A stretch of DNA of 64,000 nt from Gracilariopsis chorda (taxonomy: Eukaryota; Rhodophyta; Florideophyceae; Gracilariales; Gracilariaceae), in assembly GCA_003194525.1 (NCBI GenBank), contig NBIV01000072.1, positions 1 through 64,000 on the forward strand, in the 5' to 3' direction. The translations under genes were made by a program, and so were the position numbers. Position 1 is the stretch's first letter, and each line of letters begins with the position of its first letter. Positions 55,471-64,000 of this stretch are shown one piece after another. The notes under the pieces are model-generated. The model was not told where the DNA came from, searched no databases, and saw only the letters and a list, made by a program, of their open reading frames with translations.

Positions 55471-55735
55471 AGACAAGGAACGAGAGCCTTGATCTCATTT
55501 CAATTTTCCAAACGGGCATCATGGCCAAAAGGAAAAAAAGAAAAGTAATGTCGATTCATAAGACGAGATTTTGTGGAAAAAACCCCTAAACTTCATTTTA
55601 GAGGGCACTGGCACAGATGTGAATCAAGTTGACGTAAGGAAAGAGAGCCTTGATTTCTTTTCAAATTTTGAAACGCGCATCACGGTCGCGATTTATAAAG
55701 AAAAAAGAACGCCGATTCATAAACAGAGATTCTGG
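55471..55735. repeat. tandem direct repeat upstream of the zinc-finger gene
   Basis: 55471-55572 and 55634-55735 share GAGAGCCTTGAT, TTTCAA(A/T)TTT, GCATCA and CGATTCATAA words in the same order, period 163 bp, strongly diverged. It may be a duplicated promoter or leader segment. Confidence 0.5.
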
Positions 55736-55771
55736 CGATGCGTCTAGACATCACTAACAGGCCCTGTTTCT

Positions 55772-56029
55772 ATGAGTTTTGTACTGAATATTCAGAAAAC
55801 CCCTAAGTTTTATATCAACGGCATACATATATCCTGGCTAGTCGACGAAATAGAAATTGCACCTGTAATGCAATGCATCGAAAGAATTACTCATGTACAG
55901 ACTGGAATCGGTACTTCGGAATGGAGCCTTCTTCTACAGCATTCCAATTTCTTCTATAAATACATTGAACGCAACAGCGGATGTGACCTTCCTATAACAA
56001 TCAGAATAGTCAACAAACTATCACAATAA
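55772..56029 (+). CDS. 85-codon ORF upstream of the zinc-finger gene
   Basis: MSFVLNIQKTPKFYING...IRIVNKLSQ. Unrecognised, no signal peptide. It stops 35 bp before the zinc-finger ATG, in a different frame. Composition is protein-like. It may be a small gene or an upstream ORF on the same transcript. Confidence 0.4.
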   Translation: MSFVLNIQKTPKFYINGIHISWLVDEIEIAPVMQCIERITHVQTGIGTSEWSLLLQHSNFFYKYIERNSGCDLPITIRIVNKLSQ

Positions 56030-56064
56030 CTATCACCAAAAACAAACCAAAACATAAAACGATA

Positions 56065-56895
56065 ATGTCGTCCCAAGACAAGTCCAGTAGGCCCCCCTCG
56101 ACAAACACCACAGAACGAAGAAGAAAGGAAGAGCAAGACAAGTATGAAGCTGCCGAAGCCTTGGTACAGCTCAGTAATCAAAGAAGCTCGGGCACTGCGC
56201 CAGCTGCTGCACCTGAAATACCAAAGGCAGTATACAGAATACCAGATCCCGTTCAGGGCGAGGGACCTTCGAGTGTTGCAGGTCCATCCAAAGCAGAGAT
56301 CGCACCACACGCACTCTCCCGCAAGCGACCAGCCTCAGAGGTTGGGGACATAGAAGAAAGTCAACTTAAGAAACGGCGGTACGATATATGTCGGAAGTGC
56401 ACGAGAACATTTAATACGAAAAGGGAGGCTAAAGAACACCTGCAGTCCTGTGATAAACGGTATAAGTGCGATTACTGTGACTACGAAACACCCTACCACT
56501 CATACAACGAGCGCCATAAAGAAAGACATGCGGAAACACAATGTTCTGCATGTGTCAGGAATTTTAGCACAAGACAGGCTCTGCAAATGCACATTCAATC
56601 CCAACACACGAGTCAGTCTCAATCACAAAGTTTTACCTGCGACAAATGTCAAAAGAGCTATTCTTCGATTCGCAATTTGCAAAGGCATATTCGGGAAAAG
56701 CACACACCAGCCACGGAGCAATTTGTCTGTGTGCATTGTTCTCTTATCTTTAGCAGCAAAAAGGGTTTGGAGATCCACCAAGCCAGAAAGCACCCCGGGA
56801 GGGCACGAGAAACTTTTAGATGTGAAATATGTGGAAAAGAGTTTTCAAGAAACACAAACCGGCTGAGGCATATGCGTGAGGTGCACCATATGTAG
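56065..56895 (+). CDS. C2H2 zinc-finger protein, intact
   Basis: 276 codons without interruption. The start follows an A-rich leader (AAACATAAAACGATA). Residues 1-105 are disordered, with EAAEALVQLS at 28-37, a short motif that could act as a protein-interaction or repression motif (inference). A basic nuclear-localisation-like cluster lies around 86-105 (RKRP, KKRR). Six finger units follow at about 109-129, 135-155, 160-181, 192-213, 222-243 and 253-274. The first has C as its last ligand (HLQSC), and the second has wide spacing. The last four are near-canonical C-X2-C-X12-H-X3/4-H. Likely a nuclear DNA- or RNA-binding regulator. It is the only clearly undamaged, non-transposon gene in the window. 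Confidence 0.8.
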   Translation: MSSQDKSSRPPSTNTTERRRKEEQDKYEAAEALVQLSNQRSSGTAPAAAPEIPKAVYRIPDPVQGEGPSSVAGPSKAEIAPHALSRKRPASEVGDIEESQLKKRRYDICRKCTRTFNTKREAKEHLQSCDKRYKCDYCDYETPYHSYNERHKERHAETQCSACVRNFSTRQALQMHIQSQHTSQSQSQSFTCDKCQKSYSSIRNLQRHIREKHTPATEQFVCVHCSLIFSSKKGLEIHQARKHPGRARETFRCEICGKEFSRNTNRLRHMREVHHM

Positions 56896-57888
56896 TTGTT
56901 ATGTCAAAATGAGATAGATGGGCACGAGACCGACAAAATCCATTTCGAGTTGCAAACCAGGTTTCAGGGTTGAGCGGAATGGTATGAGAACGTCTACCTA
57001 CGTGGAGCATGAAGTCAGTCGTCCTAGTCAAGTCTCCAACACGACATTCTGGTCTTCCTTACTATGTCTAGCTACATCGGCTAATCCGTGGAGAAGCATA
57101 CATATCTTTGTCTTTACCCTCCGCTAAAAGCGGTACGTACAACATCTTAATGTTAGGGAGGAAACGTATCTACCGTTAGTCAGTAGATAAGAGCAGACAC
57201 CATATATAATTCCCTCAGTAAAGTCCACTGCTTGGCAGAGAAATGTATCGAACCATCGACTCGACGCGTTTTGCAAACCATGCCACAATGATCACTGGGT
57301 TTTCTTTGCTGGTTTTGTTGGATCTACACATACACCACCTACCGCTGTAGAATGTCAACTTTGAGCATAAAGCTGAAGCCTGCGTTTGCAAAGAACCCAC
57401 AAATCACAACACTGGGTCCTGAAAACACAAAACAGCTCTTTTGATACGCACAAAGGTCACGATTTGTGCGGCTACGTGACTTTGCGCGTCGATTCTGTCC
57501 GACGTTGTCGCCCCATGGAAGCACGCCGCGAGCAATCGCATTCTTCAATTACATTACCCGTATAACAATAAAACTGTAAAGCCGTGAAAAGAATTTTGAG
57601 GAAGCAATGTGAGGCTGCCGAGCCTGTCAGTCTCACCTTTCGAGTAGACTCAGAGTACATCCAATTGGCGGTAGCACTTGGCACAGAGTGGTGTGGATAC
57701 TCTGTTCTTTTACATCAACAAAATCAGTTTACAATTTCAGACAACGAGACTGCTCCATCTCCTTCTGTCATATGCAAATTAGAGGTGTTCTTATATAGAC
57801 AATCTACGGTTGCAGTTTGAATTCATAATTCACACTGAGGTATGGTCGTAATCGCTATGCGTCCGTTTTCGAAGTCATTATGTTACAT
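56896..57888. other. no supported gene
   Basis: Downstream of the zinc-finger gene. Open frames of 60-78 codons only. Nothing recognisable. Confidence 0.4.
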
Positions 57889-58390
57889 TCACGTCCCTTT
57901 TGAACTTGTTGTCCACGACAAGTTCTCAAAGTCTTTTATGCGCTCCTTACAATTGTTAAGGTCCGTTTTCTTAATCCAGATGACATCATCCACGCTATGT
58001 TCTTCGAATTGGACAAGATAGTGAACTCCTCGATTCTCTCTTTTCTTGTTCAAAAGAACCACAACCTCCCGTTCGACATGCCCCTCTGGATCAATAACTA
58101 CCAATAGAGAAATGTTATTTTCTTCTCGTCTGTGAAACTGTTTTAACTTGGACACATGAAAAACATTATGAGCCTTCTTCATCGCCAGTGCTAGTTTCAT
58201 CTTATACGTAACCGGCCCCATTACTTCCAAAATTGCGAGAAGACCCATGAACTTTTGCTGCCACTTTTTGGACGTGCCTGAGCGTTCCAAAGCTCTTGTT
58301 CGTTCTGTTTTTAACAGTACCAGATAACTTACAACAAATGATTCATTTCATCTTTTCTTACTTGCATTGAAGTTTTGTCTTGCTACTGGG
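57889..58390 (-). pseudogene. Ty3 G4 integrase C-terminus and chromodomain
   Basis: 58290-57889 reads SGTSKKWQQKFMGLLAILEV, VFHVSKLKQF and then the chromodomain EREVVVLLNKKRENRGVHYL, VQFEEHSVDDVIWIKKTDL. The cage position after VHYLV has Gln-Phe in place of Lys-Trp. The preceding piece (58390-58300, QDKTSMQVRKDEM then YLVLLKTERTRA) is the GDLVLL-type module of integrase, out of frame. Confidence 0.75.
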
Positions 58391-58736
58391 TGACATCTAA
58401 AATCTTAAATCGCAAAAAGCGCACATTCAAATTCATTAATTTAGAGCTCAAGCATGCACGCAAAATGCGAAAGTCGGAGATGCCTCTGCACCCTACAAGA
58501 TGTTCTCCAAAATGCGGCATTCGCTCTTTTGGACCCGAATAGTTTACCAAACCCCAAATGCTGCCAAACCAGAGCCCAACACCGCCTACTGGGTTTGACA
58601 TAACCCAACCACAGAAACCACTCTGAGCCATCAGAATGTCTTCTGCCTTAACCAAACTTTCGTAGCTTCTAAACACCCACCCAGCCCGGCTGAGCCGTCC
58701 TTCCTTCCACCATCCCCCACGGTTGCCACTTTTATC

Positions 58737-59429
58737 ATGACTCCGCATCTTCCTCTCGACACTCCGTTTTTCTCTGCTGGCAATCCGGCTGACTCTGTTT
58801 TACAACAGCCTCTTAAATCTGGTGCCACAACAATGAAAAAGAAATCCGGTACGGCTGCACGGTGATTTGGGCTTTATCAAAGGGTGCTGGATTTATTATT
58901 GGATTTTATAGATAAGCATCTTTCTATTGGACGTGAACAATGGGCTGCGTTGCTCAGAAAACACAAAAAGACGTTTCGTGAGCAAGAACGAAGTGTTGAA
59001 TCAATCAAACGCAAGTTTGCTTCTTTTAACCGTCGTCGCATGCCGACAGGAGATCCGCTGATTCCTGATGATGTCCGTCTTGCAAAATCAATTCGCGATA
59101 TGATCACCGAGCGCGCCAAAATCGCTGCGGATGAGGATCTTGAAGATGCGGTAGAAGTTTCGTGTAGCAGAACACAGTTATTAACATTAGTTGAGACTGA
59201 AAAGGAGGGTGCACACGAAACGAATGAAACGAAAGATGTGAATGCGGAAAAGACTTTGGTCCAACCCCCGTTAAGGATTGCACGCACTTTACTTCTTCCG
59301 CACCCCATAATGCGTGGGACGGATAATGGAAACGATATTATGGAATTATTTAGGTTGTCGATGTTAAATGACCAGAAGCGGAGATCAGAGAACTTAAAAC
59401 GCCGCAAAGAACAGCAAGAGGAGAACTGA
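58737..59429 (+). pseudogene. Harbinger DNA-binding partner, SANT/DUF6818-like
   Basis: Start at ATG 58737 (MTPHLPLDTPFFSAGNP) in the same frame as the conserved part, with one TGA at 58863-58865 between GTAAR and FGLYQ. The conserved part reads IGREQWAALLRKHKKTF, then SIKRKFASFNRRRMPTGDP and PDDVRLAKSIRDMI, matching from memory the DUF6818-like proteins that accompany oomycete Harbinger elements. A C-terminal coiled, basic helix follows (LNDQKRRSENLKRRKEQQEE). It should bind transposon ends together with the transposase. Confidence 0.6.
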
Positions 59430-59509
59430 CTGCAACGACTTGACGATAATCATCGTGAGGAGAAATTGATGGATATGATGCTCATGTTGGTCGCGAAGTC
59501 ATCGAATTC

Positions 59510-60514
59510 TCAGTAGAGGTTTAAAGTATCCTGCAGATAATAATTCACATCTTCATTTATGTGAAGCAAATGGGTTGACAGAATCTGGCTTATGCTAACT
59601 TTGTGTGTTCGTATATTAAAAAGATACGCGGTGCAAAGCAGCATTATCCTCCTTTCCCCATTTTCTTCATACATGAAGCGGTCTTCCATTCGCGGAAACA
59701 TTCCTTGAAATGCGCGCATGCCCAATTCGGAGGCTTGGCGAACTGAGTTTGCTTGACTGAGGCGTATAAAGTCGTCTGGATCGGTCACATTCGTCTCATT
59801 CTGGGCAGATTTTAAAAGAAACGGGTGATACCTCTTGCAGAACGCTGAATCTAGCTCACAAAGGCCGCCATGTTCGGCATATTGAGCGCCAAATTTGTTA
59901 TAAAGCTTTCCAAGATCTGCTATAACAGAATCGTGCATGCTGCCAGGAGCATTAGGCACGCATGCTATGATCGTTCCATTTGGAGCAAACACAAAAACGT
60001 TTCCAACATAATGGTCGTGAGTCCATCCATTGTAGAACATGTTCTGTATAACACAATCACCAGAATGTTTTAACAACAGTTTGAGACCGTCTGCAACTGC
60101 ATAGAAGCTGTCTAGTTTGTGATACTTCTCAGAAATAGCTTCTTTAAAATCTTGTACTTGAAGTAGATTTGGCATTCTTATAGTAGCATGCTTGTCGCGG
60201 GACAAGACACGCAATAGCAAACGCCTCCCAAACCGAAAAAACATAGATCACACAGAGTTTTTAACTCCGAATAAAAGGCACAAATTCCACATCACCCCTC
60301 TTGTGCGATGCCAAGAAAGCACAACACCAAGGCACATTTCGGCTGTCATCGAGCGAGGATGACCACTTTTGCTGAATCGTAGTCCTATATCCCCATTGCG
60401 GGCGTGTGGAGTGTATCGGTAGTGAAATGGTTCGAATAGTTTCAGAAGATACACGAATGTAACGTGATCAATTTCTGTTGGAGTGATCATAGACTGATCA
60501 GACATTGAATTCAA
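59510..60514 (-). pseudogene. Harbinger transposase (DDE_4 type)
   Basis: One frame of 335 codons with a single TGA at 60248-60250 (FGVKNSV, stop, SMFFRFGRR). The N-terminal helical part has FEPFHYRYTPHARNGDIGLR and SWHRTRGVMWNLCLLFGV. In the catalytic domain, the first Asp is in YAVADGLKLLL, the second in PGSMHDSVIADLGKLY, and a distal EENGERRIMLL region could supply the final acidic residue. A complete C-terminus is not evident. The stop makes it inactive unless read through. Confidence 0.75.
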
Positions 60515-60828
60515 AACGTATATAAACGGGGACTATGATGGGAATAGCAAAGCAGGAAGAGTAATTCGACGATCGCGACGTCGTCTTCCTTCGGAGTTAA
60601 GCCTTTGTTTGAATGTTTCAGTCTTCAACAGCTCTCGGGTAAGCAGGGCAATCAATAGGACTGAAGTAGGCGTCATGTTTTGGGACGGAGATTGAAAAAA
60701 ATGGAGACAATGCTAAGCTGAACATCTTGGCCTATCGCATTTTGCGCGATAATATCAGTGACCGTTCTGACACTCAAAATTTGTGTTTGTACTCATTTTG
60801 ATATATGCAAATTGCTCGCATTTTGAGT

Positions 60829-61627
60829 TTTAGGAGTCGCCCACTGCATTGACGAGTCTATCTTTTGCCAGTTGTCGTAATGCTCTTCTTTGGTCCAAAA
60901 TATCTCCAGAAGCTTTACACTTCACGTGCTTTCTCTCTATACTCCGTGTGAGTTCCGAGTGAGGTATTCTTCTCATGTCCACTTCGAAGGGGGGGAGACC
61001 GGTGCTTGCATTCGGCGTAGAGTTGTTTTGGTATTCTATTTCGCATAGTACGGTATCCCACTGCTTCAGATCCTTCTGAACTGTACTTTTTATGCTTGAT
61101 GACAGCGTCCAGATAATTTTCTCAGTTTACCCATCCATTTCCGGATGATGCTTTGTAGCCGTGGTCAAGTCCACTTTTAGCAAACTAGAAACTTCTTTAA
61201 AGTATTCAGCTTTGAATAACTTTTCTCTGTCAAGCGCAATAGTCTGCGGCATTCCGTGCTTCGAGAAAACGTATTAAAACAACAGTTGCACAACTTCTCT
61301 TGAAGTGATCGATTTGATTGTGGCAATGAACAGCGCTAGTTTCAAGAGGTTTTCTACTACTACCAGAATAGCATCTTTCTTACTCTCTATAGGTGGAAGT
61401 TCTATGAGGAAGTCCATACATATTGTATCTCAACATTGTTCGGGGATATTGTGAGGTTGAAGCTTTCGCTTTTTCAATGCTTTTTCCTCTTTGTTCGTTT
61501 GACACTCTTGACATGATAGTAAAAACCTCTGTACGTCACCATACATTCTCTTCCAATAAAAATGTCTCGAACAAATGTAGTCAGTCTTCTCTGAGCCTAC
61601 ATGTCCTGGCATATGTGACTCTTCCAT
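60829..61627 (-). pseudogene. Ty3 G4 integrase zinc end and core
   Basis: 61627-61430 holds HMPGHVGSEKT and FLLSCQECQ (zinc end). At 61417 MDFLIELPPIESKKDAILVV starts the core with the first Asp. Next come MPQTIALDREKLF (second Asp) and KHHPEMDG, stop, TEKI (third Glu). TAA stops lie near 61274 and 61134. The frame then stays open to TAA at about 60829 (DRLVNAVGDS). Confidence 0.75.
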
Positions 61628-61964
61628 TATTATTTTACGTAATTCTTACTTCTTTGGGACATAAATCCGTTTGGCATTGCTCCCTTTCCAGTATATCACG
61701 CTATCGTGAAAAAATAATTGCGAATATACATCGCTGTCTTCTTATTCAGCGGCATTTGTTTGTCTCATAGCACATGTAATACATGCTTTGCCCACAAGTC
61801 TTCAGAATACAACTATGTAAATTCCAAAAGAAGTCCTGGATCACGGAGACGAAGACCATTAAGTTGCATTGGTGTAGTCATGACTCTACCAAGCCGTCAG
61901 CGGCGGTGTTCTTAGAACCAGAAAAATGTTCGAACTCGAAACTGTAACACTGAAGTTCATCAAA

Positions 61965-63740
61965 TCATCTGTACTGCCTTCCTGACAATTTACTCTTGGA
62001 CTGGAGGTACTTAATTGGTTCATGATCAGTTCTGACTAGAAACGATCTGTCGCGTAGGCGCACGGTCCATTCGCGTGAGGCAATTATTATGGCCACAGGC
62101 TTTTGATCCCTAGTGTCCCATCTCGACTCGGTGTCTGAAAGTTGATGAGAAAGATATGCTAATGGATGCCCATTTTGCTCCAATATAGCTTAAATTCCGT
62201 ACTTAGAAACATCTGTCATTAACCCAACTTTTTGTTCCGATGATGGATGTCGTAATAGTGGGGCTGTCGTGAGAAGCTTCTTCAGAGCTTCGAATGCTTC
62301 TTCCTCTCCCCATTCCATTCGAAACGTTTGTATCGCAATATATATGTAATTGGGCGTGCCACGGCTGCATAATTCTTCACAAACCTTCTGTAAGAATTTG
62401 AGAGTCCCAAGAATCTCTGAACATTCTAGACCGAAGACAGCGTTGGCCAAGTAACTGCCACATCAACTAAGCGTTGTTGTGTGTGATTTCCCTTCAAATT
62501 CATCTTATATCCAGGGTAGTATATTTCATCAGCACCAAAACTGGACTTGCTTGGTCTGATGTAAAGCTTATTCTCTTTCAAAAGTTTGAATAATTTCCTC
62601 AAATGCTTCTTGTGATCGTCTACCGATTTGCTGTAGATCAAATGTCATCCAAGTACAGCACCATGCACTCCCCATGTAGTTCTCTCAACAGATGTGCTAG
62701 TAGACGCGAAAAAGCGGCAGGGGAATTTGTCCGAAGCAAAGGACTCGCCATTCAAAAGACTCATATCGTGGGCGAATAGCAGTCTTGTAACAGTCGCCGT
62801 CTTTAAGTCGCATTTGATGGTATCCCTAAATAGGATCGATTTGTGAGGAAACCTTTGCTCTCGCAACTTGATCTATGGCCTCATTAATGAACCGAATAGG
62901 GTTCGCATCATGTATTTTGATCTTGTTCTGGGCCCTGTAATCACATATCACTTGAGGATCACCACTCTTCTTCTTGATAAAAAATACAGGGGCTCCAAAT
63001 TGGGACGAGGAAGGACGTACTAAGCCTCTATCCAGATACTTTTGTAGCTGACGTTCCAACTCCTCCAGCTCTTGAGGTGAGAGTCTGATGACTGGTCTGA
63101 CGGGGGGCTTTGGACCAGGAACAAGCTTGATTTCAAATTCCATACCGCGTGGCGGTGGTAAATCGTCTGGTACCTCTTCTTTGGAAATGTAATTAAACTC
63201 CCTCAACAGTTCTGTGCACTCAGGAGCGCATTTAGCGTTTGGAAGTTGTTCATTGTCGCTCTTTTCTAGACTTAATCGGACGGAGTACGATTCACAATTT
63301 CCCTTCTTTACTTTTTTGGCCATTTGCTTCAACGAAATCTTTTGGAACTGTATCTTCCTGTATTCATTACTCCTCGACCGTCTCGGGTGAGCTCGGACGA
63401 CGGACCCATCCGATCTTCGGAGTGTGAAAGACCTTGTTTCCCAATCGATATTTGGATAATGCTTTTCTAACCATCCGCGTCCCAAAATTAATAGTGGGCG
63501 CGAGTCTGGTTCTTTAACGTCAGTGAGATACATTTCTTCGTCACTGACGTGGCCATTGATGTCCAGGAGGCCTGTTTCTATGCCTCTTACTTCTGTCTTA
63601 GAAACGTCTCAAAGTTGCACTTGCAGGTCCTTCACGTCCTTGATTTCTAATCCAAGCTTCTTTACCTCCTCGGTGGAGATAAAGTTACGAGAGGCAAAAG
63701 AATCTATCACTGTTTGAACTGGTTTTCTATTGATTATTCT
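61965..63740 (-). pseudogene. Ty3 G4 protease, RT and RNase H
   Basis: Protease at about 63720-63620 reads VIDSFASRNFIS, so the catalytic DSG is now DSF. RT: VRPVIRLSPQELEELERQL, SSSQFGAPVFFIKKKSG and DYRAQNKI, then fragments (62645-62866, 62426-62641). The LDD region is lost between frames near 62640. RNase H: VGLMTDVSKYGI, LAYLSHQLSDTE, RDQKPVAIIIASREW, VRTDHEPIKYL. Four or more frame changes. Confidence 0.75.
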
Positions 63741-64000
63741 GTCATACTTCAAGTTCTCATCATCTGCAAAACTGATTGCAGGCAACTATGGCACAATTTC
63801 ATCTGGTACGCCGGTAGATGCCGCCCTTCTGAGCAGCATACTTAGTTTTTCAAAGGACGAGAATCCAGTCCCCTACCCTTCCTACAAGCATGATTTGGGT
63901 CGCTGCATCCTTTCAAACCGCATTCGAAGCATCTATCGTGTTTCCTGTAAAGGCCATGTTCTCCACATTTAACATTTCCACATGAAACGGAGTCTGGGTC

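Larger units (their letters stand above)
58395..60825. mobile_element. PIF/Harbinger transposon inside Ty3 G4
   Basis: About 2.4 kb with a transposase (minus strand) and a DNA-binding partner (plus strand) converging on each other, the usual two-gene Harbinger plan. G4 integrase coding stops at about 60829 and resumes at about 58390, bounding the insertion. Candidate imperfect terminal inverted repeats: CTAAAATCTTAAATCGC at the left, and the reverse complement CTAAAACTCAAAATGCG at the right. Exact ends and the 3 bp duplication are not settled. Confidence 0.65.
57889..64000 (-). mobile_element. Ty3/gypsy chromodomain element G4, split by Harbinger
   Basis: Minus-strand decayed Ty3 element extending beyond the window. 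From right to left: zinc knuckle (about 63900-63990), protease, RT, RNase H, integrase (60829-61627), interruption by a Harbinger transposon, then integrase C-terminus and chromodomain (57889-58390). Many stops and frame changes. Confidence 0.8.

Noticed and set aside
20281..60250. Nuclear code with TGA as Trp
   Set aside because: TGG is used freely for Trp in all long frames, several TGA codons replace Arg or Gly positions, and TAA and TAG stops are also common in the dead copies.
1..64000. CRISPR arrays, rRNA operons, bacterial operons
   Set aside because: None seen on either strand; the content is eukaryotic retroelements.

Overview
This is nuclear DNA of a eukaryote, and almost all of it is retrotransposon. 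Reading frames lack introns. The element types are Ty1/copia with a UBN2-like gag, chromodomain Ty3/gypsy, and a PIF/Harbinger transposon with an SANT/DUF6818-like partner. From memory, the Ty3 RNase H and integrase wording (G2, G3) and the Harbinger partner look most like oomycete elements. A red alga cannot be excluded. I found no bacterial features.

Layout, left to right. 1-17985 is a nest of related copia elements. Element A (+) sits inside the gag of B2 (-). B2 shares an LTR with B (-). B interrupts D (-), and D interrupts C (-). 17986-20552 is a decayed Ty3 fragment (G2, +). 21767-27037 is a Ty3 element with short LTRs (G3, +), read in a single frame that is broken only by stop codons. 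It is flanked by a long direct repeat and followed by a GT-rich tandem repeat (27173-29290). 29291-33900 is gene-poor, with tRNA-like Pol III signatures and a hairpin-rich block. 33907-34455 and 47024-47866 are the C- and N-terminal halves of one secreted, glycosidase-like host gene on the minus strand. They are separated by a copia LTR/leader (H) and by G1, an 11.5 kb Ty3 element (34668-46214, target-site duplication AATTA).

Upstream of that gene lies a complete copia element E (48103-53939, duplication ACTGT), which itself carries a solo LTR of the G1 family (48551-49346, duplication AGCTG). 55772-56895 holds an 85-codon ORF and an intact six-finger C2H2 protein, the best candidate for a living gene here. 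57889-64000 is a decayed minus-strand chromodomain Ty3 element (G4), split by a Harbinger transposon (about 58395-60825).

The most unusual signal is in G1. Its LTRs, coding region and antisense ORF are all studded with short perfect inverted repeats (4-10 bp arms, 1-6 nt loops), roughly one every 20-30 nt. Where the G1 LTR is compared with its diverged solo relative, many stems have changed on both arms so that pairing is kept. G1 also carries a 602-codon antisense ORF between pol and the 3' LTR.
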